From Helicobacter labacensis (GTDB taxonomy: Bacteria > Campylobacterota > Campylobacteria > Campylobacterales > Helicobacteraceae), in assembly GCF_003660285.1 (NCBI RefSeq), contig NZ_QXQQ01000001.1:124001-188000 (forward strand): a stretch of DNA of 64,000 nt, read 5' to 3'. The notes beneath the pieces were generated by a model. The model made no database searches, had not been told where the DNA came from, and saw nothing but the letters and a program-made list of their open reading frames with translations. Below are positions 25,820-35,121 of the stretch, in pieces. The stretch's first letter is position 1. Each line of letters begins with the position of its first letter. The translations under genes were made by a program, and so were the position numbers.

Positions 25820-26706
25820 TGCCTCTTCTCATCGCCATTTTGGGCGCGAGCGCGAGTGGAAAAAGCGCGCTGGCTTTAGAGCTTGCCTGTGAACTAGGCG
25901 CGGAGGTTCTCTGTTTAGATTCACTAAGCGTCTACAAGGATTTCAACATCGCTTCAGCCAAGCCCAGCCCCCAAGACTTAGCCCGAGTCAAGCACTACGC
26001 CATCAATGTGCTAGAGATTTGGCAAGCCTGCCATGCCCCCCTCTTTTTACAAGAACTGCAAAGAGCCCTAGCCCAGAGTCGAGCACCGGTGTTACTCTTG
26101 GTGGGAGGGAGTGGCTTTTATCTCAAGGCGATCTTGGAGGGTTTAAGCCCCCAGCCTCCTATTAGCCCAAGTGTGCGCGCCCAAGTGGCTAACTTCCCCA
26201 AGCCTTATGAAACCCTTCAGAGCCTTGACCCCCTTTATGCGCAACAAATCCACCCTAAGGACACCTACCGCGTCCAAAGAGCCTTAGAAATTTTTCTAGC
26301 CACCAACACCCCCCCTAGTCTTTATTTTAAAGCCCACCCTAAAATCCCCTTTAAACTCCCCATTAAACTTTACGCGTTGTGCTTGCCCAAGGATATTTTG
26401 CACACTAGGATTGCCACGCGCACCAAGCGCATGCTAGATCAAGGACTCATCGCCGAAGTGCAGGGTTTAGCCCATAAATACGGCAACACCCACCAACCCT
26501 TTAAAGCCATAGGTCCTAAAGAGTGCTTGGCTTATTTAAACGGGCAATACAACGCCAAGCAACTCCAGCAAGCTATCACCATCCATACCCAGCAATTAGC
26601 CAAACGCCAAAACACTTTCAACAAAACCCAATTCAAAGACATCACCCACCTGGAAGCCCCCGCCCTCTACAAAGAGATTTTAGAGTATATTAGGAGTCAC
26701 ACCTGA
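25819..26706 (+). CDS. miaA: tRNA dimethylallyltransferase
   Basis: Prenylates A37 of tRNAs reading UNN codons. 295 residues. The P-loop GASASGKSALALELA is at the N-terminus, followed by LDSLSVYKDFNIASAKPS and the later QAITIHTQQLAKRQNTF block. Length is normal. It ends the nikR-nadD-rsfS-miaA overlapping run. Confidence 0.93.
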   Translation: MPLLIAILGASASGKSALALELACELGAEVLCLDSLSVYKDFNIASAKPSPQDLARVKHYAINVLEIWQACHAPLFLQELQRALAQSRAPVLLLVGGSGFYLKAILEGLSPQPPISPSVRAQVANFPKPYETLQSLDPLYAQQIHPKDTYRVQRALEIFLATNTPPSLYFKAHPKIPFKLPIKLYALCLPKDILHTRIATRTKRMLDQGLIAEVQGLAHKYGNTHQPFKAIGPKECLAYLNGQYNAKQLQQAITIHTQQLAKRQNTFNKTQFKDITHLEAPALYKEILEYIRSHT

Positions 26707-26774
26707 GCGCATAGCGTGAGCGCGCGTAACACAACCGCTGTATAGTAGACTTTGATCTTTGCTAGCGCTCCAAC

Positions 26775-27575
26775 TCAATGGGACATCTCAGTTTGGATTT
26801 CACGATCTAGGGCTTGGGTGAAAAGCGCGCTATAGGGTTTATCTTGGGGGAGCTTTGCTTTAAAGCCCACTAAAATATTCAAATAATGTTCTTTGGGCAG
26901 TTCTCCCTTCGTGAGTATGTATTTAAGATAGAGCCAATAGGTGTTGAGCACATCGCCCTGACAATAGTTATCGATGCGCTCCAAGCGATCACCCTCTTGA
27001 TTGTAGTAGATTTCATGCACTCTGCTCCCACTCAAGCCAAATTTACCCGGTAAGCCCGCCATAGCGCACACCCCATCTAAACTCAGCCGTGTTTGCGTGC
27101 TAAATTGTGAGAGGCTATCTAGGAGATCCACATGGAAAGACTCGCTGTAACGGGAGCGGTAATGATTCCACTTGTCTTTTTGCGCGTAAAAAGCGCGCGC
27201 GTCTAAATTGTAGGCGAGGGCTTTGAGCATCAACACGGGCAAGTCAAAATTACGCCCATTAAAACTCACTAACATGGGTTCTCTATGGTTGAAAAATTCC
27301 AAAAAGTCGCTTACAAGATATTTTTCATCCTCATGCCCGGCTTGTCTGCCGAAATTACCCACCTTAATAAAATGACTCTGCGCATCAGCTAGCACACTGG
27401 CAATAGAGATCACCTTGTGCCAATGCAGGGGTAAGAACTCAGTGCCACTCTTGGCTTTTTGCATTTCAAAGGCTTTAGCGCAAAGCTCTAAAGGACTGAG
27501 TGTCCACTCAGGGTCCAATTCATGGCTAATGCGTTCAATATCTGGCACGGTCTCAATATCTAAGACACAAAGCAT
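26775..27575 (-). CDS. 3'-5' exonuclease of the PolB-exo-like family
   Basis: 266 residues with the three exonuclease blocks of the DnaQ/RNase H fold: CVLDIETVPD at the start (Exo I DxE), LVSFNGRNFDLPVLM near residue 100 (Exo II) and CQGDVLNTYWLYL near 200 (Exo III). It belongs to the PF10108-type 'predicted PolB exonuclease-like' group; substrate unknown. ATG 27575 is preferred to GTG 27581 because AAAGGG then has correct spacing. Divergent from gltX across 67 bases with overlapping AT-rich promoter sequence. Confidence 0.78.
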   Translation of the reverse strand: MLCVLDIETVPDIERISHELDPEWTLSPLELCAKAFEMQKAKSGTEFLPLHWHKVISIASVLADAQSHFIKVGNFGRQAGHEDEKYLVSDFLEFFNHREPMLVSFNGRNFDLPVLMLKALAYNLDARAFYAQKDKWNHYRSRYSESFHVDLLDSLSQFSTQTRLSLDGVCAMAGLPGKFGLSGSRVHEIYYNQEGDRLERIDNYCQGDVLNTYWLYLKYILTKGELPKEHYLNILVGFKAKLPQDKPYSALFTQALDREIQTEMSH

Positions 27576-27642
27576 ACACACCCTTTTAAGTCAGCTTATA
27601 TTAAAATGTGCATTTTAGGACTTTTAGGCTTAAAGGATATGC

Positions 27643-29016
27643 ATGGTTGTAACGCGTTTTGCCCCCTCTCCCACCGGGCATTTGCACATTGGGGGTTTGA
27701 GGACGGCTCTGTTTAATTATCTCTACGCTAGAGGATCGGGAGGAAAATTTTATCTGCGCATTGAGGACACGGATTTAGCGCGCAATAGTCAAGAAGCTAC
27801 AGAGGCGATTTTACAAGCCTTTGAATGGGTGGGGCTAGATTTTGATGGGGAGATTCTTTATCAATCCCAACGCTTAAAGTTGTATCAAAACTATATCCAA
27901 CAACTCTTAGAGGCAAGCAAGGCGTATTACTGTTACATGAGCAAGGAGGAGTTAGAGGCGTTAAGGGAGAGTCAAAGAGCACAGGGACAAACTCCCCGCT
28001 ATGATCGCCGTTATAGGGATTTTACAGGCACGCCCCCACGAGGGGTTAGCCCTGTGGTGCGCCTGAAAGCCCCTTTGCAAGGAGAAATCGCCTTTACAGA
28101 TGGGGTAAAAGGCGTGGTGGTGGTGCAGGCTAGAGAATTAGACGACTTTATCATCGCGCGCGCAGATGGCACGCCCACTTATAATTTTGTAGTGAGCATT
28201 GATGACGCATTGATGGGAATCAGCGATATTATTCGCGGAGACGATCACTTGAGCAACACGCCTAAACAAATCCTTATCTACCAAGCCTTAGGGTTTAAAT
28301 TGCCCAATTTTTACCATGTCCCCATGATTTTAAACGAGCAGGGGCGCAAATTGAGTAAGCGCGATGGGGCGATGGGGGTGATGGATTACAAGGCTTTGGG
28401 CTATCTTAAAGAGGCTTTGCTGAATTTCTTAGCGCGCTTGGGTTGGAGTTATGGCGATCAAGAGATTTTCACTCTAGCAGAATTGCTAAAGCTCTTTGAT
28501 GCCAAAGATTTAAATAGCGCGCCTAGCTGTTTTAGCCCCCACAAATTAGACTGGCTCAACGCCCACTATCTCAAAGCCACCTCTAATACCCAATTAGAAA
28601 TGCTTTTAAGAGATTTTGATTTACCCCCCGCCTTTGATCATCTTAACGCGCCCCAAAAGGATATGCTATTGAGCGCGCTCAAAGAGCGTTGCACGACTCT
28701 TAAAAGCCTAAGTGTGGGCATGCATGAGGTGCTAAGCCCCCCTGCTAGCTATGATTCTATTAAAAATCCACAAGCCAAAGCCCTGCTGGAAGCTTTTATG
28801 CACGCGCTAAAAAACACACGCCTAGATAACTTAGAGAATACCCAAACCCTCTTGCACGCCTTTTTAGAGTCGCACGCGCTCAAACCCGGGGCATTCATGC
28901 CCGCCTTGCGTGTAGCACTCTTGGGCAAGAAGGGAGGGATCGATCTCAAACAAGCCTTATTTGTGTTAGGCGATCAAGCTCTAGAACGCCTGCAAACTTT
29001 CTTAGCGCGCGCCTAG
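27643..29016 (+). CDS. gltX: Glutamyl-tRNA synthetase (GltX1-like)
   Basis: Charges tRNA-Glu. 457 residues with HIGH-type motif FAPSPTGHLHIGGLRTALF and KMSKS-type motif KLSKRDG near residue 235, then the anticodon-binding helical part. The blocks YYCYMSKEELEALRE and DALMGISDIIRGDDHLSNTPKQ match the GltX1 form, not the tRNA-Gln-charging GltX2. AAAGGAT lies upstream. The stop is shared with the convergent porin through CTAG. Confidence 0.93.
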   Translation: MVVTRFAPSPTGHLHIGGLRTALFNYLYARGSGGKFYLRIEDTDLARNSQEATEAILQAFEWVGLDFDGEILYQSQRLKLYQNYIQQLLEASKAYYCYMSKEELEALRESQRAQGQTPRYDRRYRDFTGTPPRGVSPVVRLKAPLQGEIAFTDGVKGVVVVQARELDDFIIARADGTPTYNFVVSIDDALMGISDIIRGDDHLSNTPKQILIYQALGFKLPNFYHVPMILNEQGRKLSKRDGAMGVMDYKALGYLKEALLNFLARLGWSYGDQEIFTLAELLKLFDAKDLNSAPSCFSPHKLDWLNAHYLKATSNTQLEMLLRDFDLPPAFDHLNAPQKDMLLSALKERCTTLKSLSVGMHEVLSPPASYDSIKNPQAKALLEAFMHALKNTRLDNLENTQTLLHAFLESHALKPGAFMPALRVALLGKKGGIDLKQALFVLGDQALERLQTFLARA

Positions 29017-30314
29017 TGGCGGTGGCTACGCACAAAATCCACTAACTCTCTGGTGTCAATCGAGAGGGTTACAAATTGCTGGAAAGTGGTGTACCATTTG
29101 CCCCCCGTGCCATTCAAGCTATGCCCATCGCCCCCACCCATGAAGTTAAAGAACGCGTCCGCACGCAAGCTCATAAATTTGTTCTTATAGACATAGTAGA
29201 GCGCGAGGCGTTGGAAATTAGGGGCGTGGTACCAAGGCAACCCGGTGTAGAGCGCGCGCCCATAGGTAGCATAAAATTTCATTTGGGGCTTGTCTGAAAA
29301 ATAATACTTCTCATAGAAACCAAAGCCCTTGTATTGGACTACAAAGTCAAATTGCCCCCCAAAGCTGTTATACCACTGGCTAGGTCCACACTTCACCCCA
29401 GAGCGCACACAATAATGCTCTTGTTCGGACATCGTGCCAAAGGCAAAAGAGATTTTATCCATGTAGGGCATGAGGCGTTTGAGATCGGTTTTGATATAAC
29501 CATAGTAGTAGATGCGATCGAGCACTGTGGGGTTAGCATATTTGCCCGGCACACCCCCCTGAGGTTCCCCGCTAAAATAGGGGTAACCATTGGGCCACAA
29601 GGGGGTATCATCGTGCGCATTCATGTAGGAATTGCCCCCAAAGGGGTATTTATCGCCCATGCTATAGGGGCTGGTGTTGTGGAAGGCTACAATCCTGCCC
29701 CCAAAGCCCAAATACCCCTTTAAAAAAGACCACTCGGTAGAACCAAAGTAGAGCATTTGATTCATATTGTAGTTCTTCTTAGCCGGACCATTGTTCCAGT
29801 TGCGCCCCCCATACCAGTCTATGATGAACTCCGCCCAGCCATTCCAAGCGCGGTTAGGATTGTAGGCGGGCTTGTATTGCAACATCGCCCCTCTGGCAGT
29901 AGGGTCTTTAAACCAAAAGAGTTTTTTAAAGGCAGCAAGCGGGTAAGAAGAAATGGAGTAAGTTCTAGGGATGATGCCCACATAGGCTCTAAAATCCTTC
30001 CACGCCCCATTATAATACATCGTAACCCCCCAAGAGTAGGGAAAATAGCTGTAGTGCGTGTGCAGGTTTTGGATAAACCAGCCCCCAAACATTAAAGATT
30101 GGTTTTTATCAAACTGAATCCCAATTTCGGGCATGATTCGATTCTTCATGTTCACTAGGCTATTCCAGTAGGGATTCTCTTTGCCGGCCAAATTGTAGGT
30201 AAAGCTGACGAATTTGAGATCGTAGGCAAAGCTAGCCGCCTGCCCTCCTGTTAGCATCGCTCCCCACAGCACCACGCCATATGGCAAAACCTTTAGTGCC
30301 TCTAAACCTTTCAT
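29013..30314 (-). CDS. Hof-type outer-membrane protein
   Basis: 433 residues, aromatic and glycine rich, with signal peptide MKGLEALKVLPYGVVLWGAM ending at QAA|SFAYDL. Content such as SFTYNLAGKENPYWNSLVN, the tyrosine-rich strands (YYYGYIKTDLKRLMPYMDK) and FGTMSEQEHYC fits the Helicobacter Hof porin-like family. ATG 30314 follows GAGGT at 5 bases and begins at the signal peptide; ATG 30332 is less likely. No frameshift. The substrate is unknown. Confidence 0.78.
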   Translation of the reverse strand: MKGLEALKVLPYGVVLWGAMLTGGQAASFAYDLKFVSFTYNLAGKENPYWNSLVNMKNRIMPEIGIQFDKNQSLMFGGWFIQNLHTHYSYFPYSWGVTMYYNGAWKDFRAYVGIIPRTYSISSYPLAAFKKLFWFKDPTARGAMLQYKPAYNPNRAWNGWAEFIIDWYGGRNWNNGPAKKNYNMNQMLYFGSTEWSFLKGYLGFGGRIVAFHNTSPYSMGDKYPFGGNSYMNAHDDTPLWPNGYPYFSGEPQGGVPGKYANPTVLDRIYYYGYIKTDLKRLMPYMDKISFAFGTMSEQEHYCVRSGVKCGPSQWYNSFGGQFDFVVQYKGFGFYEKYYFSDKPQMKFYATYGRALYTGLPWYHAPNFQRLALYYVYKNKFMSLRADAFFNFMGGGDGHSLNGTGGKWYTTFQQFVTLSIDTRELVDFVRSHRH

Positions 30315-30354
30315 AGCACACCTCAAGTTCATAATTCATTTAAAATAGAATCAA

Positions 30355-30380
30355 TATTTTACAATAATAATAATAAAATA
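30355..30380. promoter_or_regulatory. AT-rich inverted repeat upstream of the Hof gene
   Basis: TATTTTA, 12 bases, TAAAATA: a perfect 7-bp dyad lying 41 bases before the Hof start, with an (AAT)n spacer. Such dyads are typical of metal-regulator operators (NikR or Fur) in Helicobacter; the regulator is not known here. Confidence 0.4.
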
Positions 30381-30527
30381 AATCTTAATACACTTTATAG
30401 GACTATTGAATCCATGTATACCACTATACTATCTAATCTATGTGTAACGCGTTTCTATAAGTGTCCTCTTAGTCTTTGCGCTCAAGGGTTATGGTATAAA
30501 TCCTTTAAGACAATAAAAGGAAGTGCT

Positions 30528-32384
30528 ATGACATCTAGCCCATTGCCCCCCCAAACCAAGCCAGAGTATATTTTACTGGGCACTTGTGGGCATGTTGACC
30601 ATGGCAAAAGCGCGCTTATCAAGGCGTTGAGTGGGTTTGATGGGGACACTAGCGCGCAGGAGAAACAAAAGGGCATGACGATTGATTTGAGCTTTTGTAG
30701 CGTGCAAAGCCCCCAACGCACTCTGGGTTTTGTGGATGTGCCCGGACACCACAGTTTGCTTAACACGATGATCTCTGGGAGTTTTGCTTTAGACATGGCT
30801 TTGCTTGTCATAGATGCTAACGAGGGGATCAAGGCACAGACTTTAGAGCATGTCCTCATCTGTTCTCTTTTGCAAATCCCTTGCTTGGTGGTGCTCACTA
30901 AAGTGGATAAATGCACACACACCCAGAGCTTAGAACAAGAGATTTGGCACACCCTGCAACGCCACCAAGTGCGCTGTGTTGCGCTTTTCAAGTGTAGTAT
31001 TTACGACCCCTCTAGTATAGAAGCCCTGAAACGCTTTTTACTCCAGCACCCCTTTAGCAAAAAAACCCCCCAAAACGCTCTGAAAGACCTATTTAGACTC
31101 TATATCGATCGCGTGTTTGTAGTGCAGGGTAGGGGGGTGGTGGTGAGTGGGACTTTATTGGGCGCGCCGGTGAAAGTGGGCGATCATCTCATCGTGTTGC
31201 CTTTGCAAAAGGGAGTGCGGGTGAAAACCCTGCACCAGCATGGCCAAGAAGTGGCGCAGGCGGGCATACACGAGCGCGTAGCCTTGCACTTGGGCGGGAT
31301 CAAAGCCCAAGAGCTCAAAACGGGCATGCTCTTGAGCCATAAGGGGGTGTTGCGCGCCTTCCACATTTTGGATGCCAAACTGTTAACCCCCCCAGATGCC
31401 CCTCCGCTCAAGCACAACCAAATTGTGGGTGTGCAATTAGGCACTCTGCGCGCCCAAGCCAAAGTTCTCTTATTAACCCCCCCCTTTGTTACCCTTATTG
31501 TGGATCAAAAGCTCTTTGCATGCTATGGGGAGCGCGCGATCTTGAGTTGTCAGGGGCGTGTGTGGGGTGGGGCTTTGATCTTAAACCCCATTGCCGATCC
31601 ACTCAAAAAACACCTCAAGCACGCTTTACTCTGTGCCCTAGAAGCCCAAGACTTCTCCCAAGCCTTCGCGCTTTTAAGCCAAGCGCACCAAAAGGGCTTT
31701 GGGCTCTTTTGTAGCGTGCAACGCTTTGCTCTTAGCCATGCCCTAGCCCTAGAAATCGCCAAACAAGTCCCCAACACCATTGTGGATACCCAAGAGATGG
31801 TGATTTACCCCACTAGCGCGCTATCTAGCCTAGTGCGATCCCTCAAAGCCACTTACGCGCGCAATCCGCACGCCTTATTGAGTGTCAAGGGGGTTTGTGC
31901 CAAGCACAGCCATGTCAGCGCGCACCTAGCCACTTTAGCCTTCCTTGCCTTAGAACAACAGCACTTCTTAAGCCACGCCCGTGGGTTGTGGATGCGCCAA
32001 GGGGTTAAATTAGAGCAACTCCAAGATAATTTGAAAGCCCAACTTTACAGTTGTATCCAAAATGGGGGCTTTGCTCCCCAAGCTCCCTACAATCTCTACG
32101 ATGCCCTAGATGTGGATCGTCAAGCTGGTGATGACGCGCTCAAAGCCCTCTGCTACGCCCAAAAGGTCGTGCGTTTGTGCCATAATGTCTTTGTGGATAA
32201 GCAAGTTTTAGAGCGCGCTGTTTTGTTGATGCAAACCCTCTTAAAGCAACATGGGTATTTAGACATCGCGCTTTTAAAAACCCATGTAAACTTGTCGCGC
32301 AAGTTTTTGATCGCCTATTTGGAGCATTTTGACACCTTGGGGATGAGCACTAATTGCCATGGCAGACGCCAAGCCAAGCCTTAG
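30528..32384 (+). CDS. selB: Selenocysteine-specific elongation factor
   Basis: Delivers Sec-tRNA to UGA codons with a SECIS hairpin. 618 residues from ATG 30528 (AAAGGAAGTGCT upstream); the longer in-frame start at 30414 adds a Cys-rich, non-conserved stretch. G-domain motifs: GTCGHVDHGKSALI (G1), KGMTIDLSF (switch I), DVPGHHSLL (G3) and LTKVDK (G4). Domains 2-3 follow (RVFVVQGRGVVVSGTLLG), then a helical C-terminus as expected for winged-helix repeats. It shares its stop with the convergent gene via TTAG. No tRNA-Sec or selA is in the window. Confidence 0.9.
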   Translation: MTSSPLPPQTKPEYILLGTCGHVDHGKSALIKALSGFDGDTSAQEKQKGMTIDLSFCSVQSPQRTLGFVDVPGHHSLLNTMISGSFALDMALLVIDANEGIKAQTLEHVLICSLLQIPCLVVLTKVDKCTHTQSLEQEIWHTLQRHQVRCVALFKCSIYDPSSIEALKRFLLQHPFSKKTPQNALKDLFRLYIDRVFVVQGRGVVVSGTLLGAPVKVGDHLIVLPLQKGVRVKTLHQHGQEVAQAGIHERVALHLGGIKAQELKTGMLLSHKGVLRAFHILDAKLLTPPDAPPLKHNQIVGVQLGTLRAQAKVLLLTPPFVTLIVDQKLFACYGERAILSCQGRVWGGALILNPIADPLKKHLKHALLCALEAQDFSQAFALLSQAHQKGFGLFCSVQRFALSHALALEIAKQVPNTIVDTQEMVIYPTSALSSLVRSLKATYARNPHALLSVKGVCAKHSHVSAHLATLAFLALEQQHFLSHARGLWMRQGVKLEQLQDNLKAQLYSCIQNGGFAPQAPYNLYDALDVDRQAGDDALKALCYAQKVVRLCHNVFVDKQVLERAVLLMQTLLKQHGYLDIALLKTHVNLSRKFLIAYLEHFDTLGMSTNCHGRRQAKP

Positions 32385-32770
32385 GGCAGCCACTTTTCTA
32401 TAGGGTGCAATACCTGTGTCCCAAAATCGCTTTTGATCTCCACACGCAAGGGGTCATCACAAAAGACTTCGTAGCGCATTTTCTCATGCAATAAGAGGGT
32501 GTAGCTAGGTAAAATGGGCAAGAGCGCGCACCGGTCTGCATTCAGACTAATGTGGTTGATACGCACCCTCTCTACTAGGGCTTCAATCTCTAGCACCCGC
32601 TTAAAGCGTTTAGCTCCATAAGCACGCGTCCAAGTCAAATAGGGGAGCTCTTGGGTGTAGAGAGTAGTGCTTAGGGGGAGGGGAGGGGGTTTTTTTTGCA
32701 AGAGTTCTTCGCCCGTAGGCAGGGCTTGCGCGCCCAACACCAGCAAGCCCACTAATAAGAATCTAAACAC
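32381..32770 (-). CDS. Exported protein downstream of motB
   Basis: 129 residues with signal peptide MFRFLLVGLLVLGAQA followed by a short Pro-rich stretch and a beta-rich domain with two cysteines (DRCALLPI and EVFCDDPL). It follows motB by 2 bases, as a hypothetical gene does in H. pylori (HP0817 by position). No domain recognised; a periplasmic motility-related role is only suggested by location. Confidence 0.7.
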   Translation of the reverse strand: MFRFLLVGLLVLGAQALPTGEELLQKKPPPLPLSTTLYTQELPYLTWTRAYGAKRFKRVLEIEALVERVRINHISLNADRCALLPILPSYTLLLHEKMRYEVFCDDPLRVEIKSDFGTQVLHPIEKWLP

Positions 32771-32772
32771 GA

Positions 32773-33537
32773 CTATTCTCCCTCAAGACCTCTATCCAAA
32801 ATGGAGTGGAGTTTTTCAATATTTTGGGGGGCGGTGGAGAAAAAGATTTCCACGCGGTTATTGCGCATGCGATTCTCCACGCTATCATTGGGGGCGATGG
32901 GATTGTTTTTGCCATAGGAGGTAAAAGAGAGTTTTTGGGGGTTGATCCCATCTTCAATCAAAGCGCGCATTACCTTAGAAGCGCGGCTAGCGGCTAATTC
33001 ATAATGATCTTTAAAGCGCACTCTGGGGGGGATAGGGGTGTTATCGGTATAGCCACGCACATTAATTTGCACTTGGGCGGGCAGGGCGCGGATGATGCTA
33101 GCGATTCGCACAATGTATTCGCGCATACTAGCGTTGATAGTGTCGCTATAGGGATTGGTAAAAATCAAGCTGGAGGGGAGTTTGAGAATCGCCCCCTGAT
33201 CGGTTTGCTCTAGCACACTCCCCTCTCCTACTTTTGTGATCGTGGCTTGTGAGCGCACAAGTTGTTCGCTAGCACTGCGCTCTTGGGTTACATCGTTTTG
33301 CAAATCCCCGGGAGCGGGGGGGATGGGGATGACAGGCTGCACCGCATCGGGGACGGGAGCGTAGTCAAAGATTTTAATAAATTCTTTTTTGAGCGCCTTG
33401 ACTTTAGCCTTATTGACTACCGAGATCGCATAGAGGGCGATAAAAAGGGCGAGTAAGAGGGAGAGAAAGTCCGCGTAAGGCACTGCCCAGCGTTCCCCAG
33501 CCGGGCATTCTACCTTTTTGCCTTTTTTCTTTGCCAT
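32773..33537 (-). CDS. motB: Flagellar motor stator protein MotB
   Basis: Stator unit that anchors to peptidoglycan. 254 residues: one membrane helix with the proton-binding aspartate (PYADFLSLLLALFIALYAIS, residues 20-40), a plug/linker, and a C-terminal OmpA-like domain with RGYTDNTPI and RASKVMRALIEDGI. It overlaps the motA stop by one base. Confidence 0.95.
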   Translation of the reverse strand: MAKKKGKKVECPAGERWAVPYADFLSLLLALFIALYAISVVNKAKVKALKKEFIKIFDYAPVPDAVQPVIPIPPAPGDLQNDVTQERSASEQLVRSQATITKVGEGSVLEQTDQGAILKLPSSLIFTNPYSDTINASMREYIVRIASIIRALPAQVQINVRGYTDNTPIPPRVRFKDHYELAASRASKVMRALIEDGINPQKLSFTSYGKNNPIAPNDSVENRMRNNRVEIFFSTAPQNIEKLHSILDRGLEGE

Positions 33538-34307
33538 TATTCAAACATGGATTTTTTGGGCTCACCCGGGGCGATGTAGTTGAGTAACTTCATCTCCAAA
33601 TCCCTAGGGTTGTCCCCATTGGCAATCCCAATCACGCCTTCTAAAATCACGATCTTTTCCTTGAGAATATCCTTAGACTTGTTTTTAAGCTTGTTGCCAA
33701 AAGGACCAAAGAGCGCATAAGAGCACATGATCCCTGTTACTGTGGCTGTAAAAGCCCCTGCGATCCCCAGGGCCATCTCTTGGGGGTTGTCTAACTTCTG
33801 CAAGGCTAACATCAAGCCCAAAACCGCTCCCACAAGCCCAAAGGTGGGCGCGCTCTCCCCAGCTGTGATCCAATAGTGGGCTGCCCCATGGTAATACTCC
33901 TCTAACTCCTCAATCGCCACTTCTAGACTCTCTTGCACGGATTTAATGTCCTTACCATCCACAATCATGGAAAACCCATTGCGCGCAAAATCGTCTTCAA
34001 TTTGGGCGACTTTAGATTCTAGGGACAACACCCCATCTTTACGCGCCATTGTGGATAATTCTACAATGCTTTTGATGGTTTCTTGCAAGTTGATCTTGGG
34101 GTTGAGAAACACAATCTTGATCTCTTTATAAGCCGCTTTGACATGGTGGGCATGGGTCCCCACCATCGCCGCGCACAGAGTCGTGGGGATGATGATGATG
34201 AGAGAACTCAAATGCACCACATGCACCGGGTTACCCCCCTCTAAAATATCGCCCACGCTGATCGCGACAATAGCAAAGATCACACCAAGCACAGAGGTTA
34301 AATCCAT
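33537..34307 (-). CDS. motA: Flagellar motor stator protein MotA
   Basis: Proton-channel partner of MotB. 256 residues with four membrane helices, the long cytoplasmic loop, and conserved PTFGLVGAVLGLMLALQ near residue 165. AAGAAAGGGC precedes the ATG. Length is normal. Confidence 0.95.
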   Translation of the reverse strand: MDLTSVLGVIFAIVAISVGDILEGGNPVHVVHLSSLIIIIPTTLCAAMVGTHAHHVKAAYKEIKIVFLNPKINLQETIKSIVELSTMARKDGVLSLESKVAQIEDDFARNGFSMIVDGKDIKSVQESLEVAIEELEEYYHGAAHYWITAGESAPTFGLVGAVLGLMLALQKLDNPQEMALGIAGAFTATVTGIMCSYALFGPFGNKLKNKSKDILKEKIVILEGVIGIANGDNPRDLEMKLLNYIAPGEPKKSMFE

Positions 34308-34327
34308 AAATGCCCTTTCTTATTGCT

Positions 34328-35101
34328 TTACTGGGGGTAGTCGCTTAAGCGCGTGATCCCTTGATCGCCACACACACGGCACTGCGGGTTTTTCTTCACG
34401 CCCACGCGTCTAAAAACCATTCCCTTTGTATCCACCCCTAGCAAGGTGTCTGTGAGTAAGGGGAAACCCAAGAAATATTTGATCGCCTCAGCCGCTTGGA
34501 TACAGCCCAACAAGCCGGGCAACACCCCAAAAAGCCCGGCTTTAAAGACAGGATTGAGGGCAGGGTCTGGGGGGGTGTCAAACACACACGCAAAACACGC
34601 GCTTTTTTTAGGCAAGACCGTCATGGTCTGTCCACGGTGTTTTAGCACACCGGCATGGCTGTAGGGTTTGTTCTCCAACACGCACGCGTCATTAATGAGG
34701 AATTTACTGGCAAAATTATCGGTCGCATCAATGATAAAGCTATAATCTTTGATGATCTCTAGGGCGTTGCTGGCATCTAACTTAGTGAAATAGGTGTCTA
34801 CGCGCACTTCTGGATTGAGGGCTAACATCTTGCGCTGGGCAGACTTGACTTTAGAGGCGTTGATTTCATCGGTGGTGTGGATGATCTGGCGTTGCAAATT
34901 GCTAAGTTCAATGATGTCAAAATCCAACACCCCAATACGCCCCACACCTGCGCCAGCCAAATACATCAGATTGGGCGATCCTAGCCCTCCCGCGCCAATG
35001 ACTAAAACGCTCGCACTCAAGAGTTTTTCTTGCCCGGCCTCTCCCACATCTTCAAGCATCAAATGACGCTCGTAGCGCTCTCTTTGCGCGTCATCTAACA
35101 T
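34328..35101 (-). CDS. ThiF/MoeB-type adenylyltransferase
   Basis: E1-like enzyme activating a sulfur-carrier protein C-terminus (ThiS/MoaD type) by adenylation. 257 residues. The ATP site GAGGLGSPNLMYLAGAGVG is at 40-60, then DFDIIELSNLQRQIIH. Zinc cysteine pairs CFAC and CRVC are near residues 170 and 245. ATG 35101 (MLDDAQRERYERHL) follows GGAAGGATACGC; the earlier start at 35140 lies across the previous stop. ThiF versus MoeB cannot be decided. Confidence 0.85.
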   Translation of the reverse strand: MLDDAQRERYERHLMLEDVGEAGQEKLLSASVLVIGAGGLGSPNLMYLAGAGVGRIGVLDFDIIELSNLQRQIIHTTDEINASKVKSAQRKMLALNPEVRVDTYFTKLDASNALEIIKDYSFIIDATDNFASKFLINDACVLENKPYSHAGVLKHRGQTMTVLPKKSACFACVFDTPPDPALNPVFKAGLFGVLPGLLGCIQAAEAIKYFLGFPLLTDTLLGVDTKGMVFRRVGVKKNPQCRVCGDQGITRLSDYPQ

Positions 35102-35121
35102 GCGTATCCTTCCATAAAAAA

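Noticed and set aside
29334-29723. 129-codon ORF opposite the Hof gene, and other long ORFs opposite it
   Set aside because: Mirror of a compositionally biased porin gene; no ribosome site or family features.
30340-30527. selC (tRNA-Sec) just before selB
   Set aside because: The stretch is AT-rich without any tRNA-like arms.
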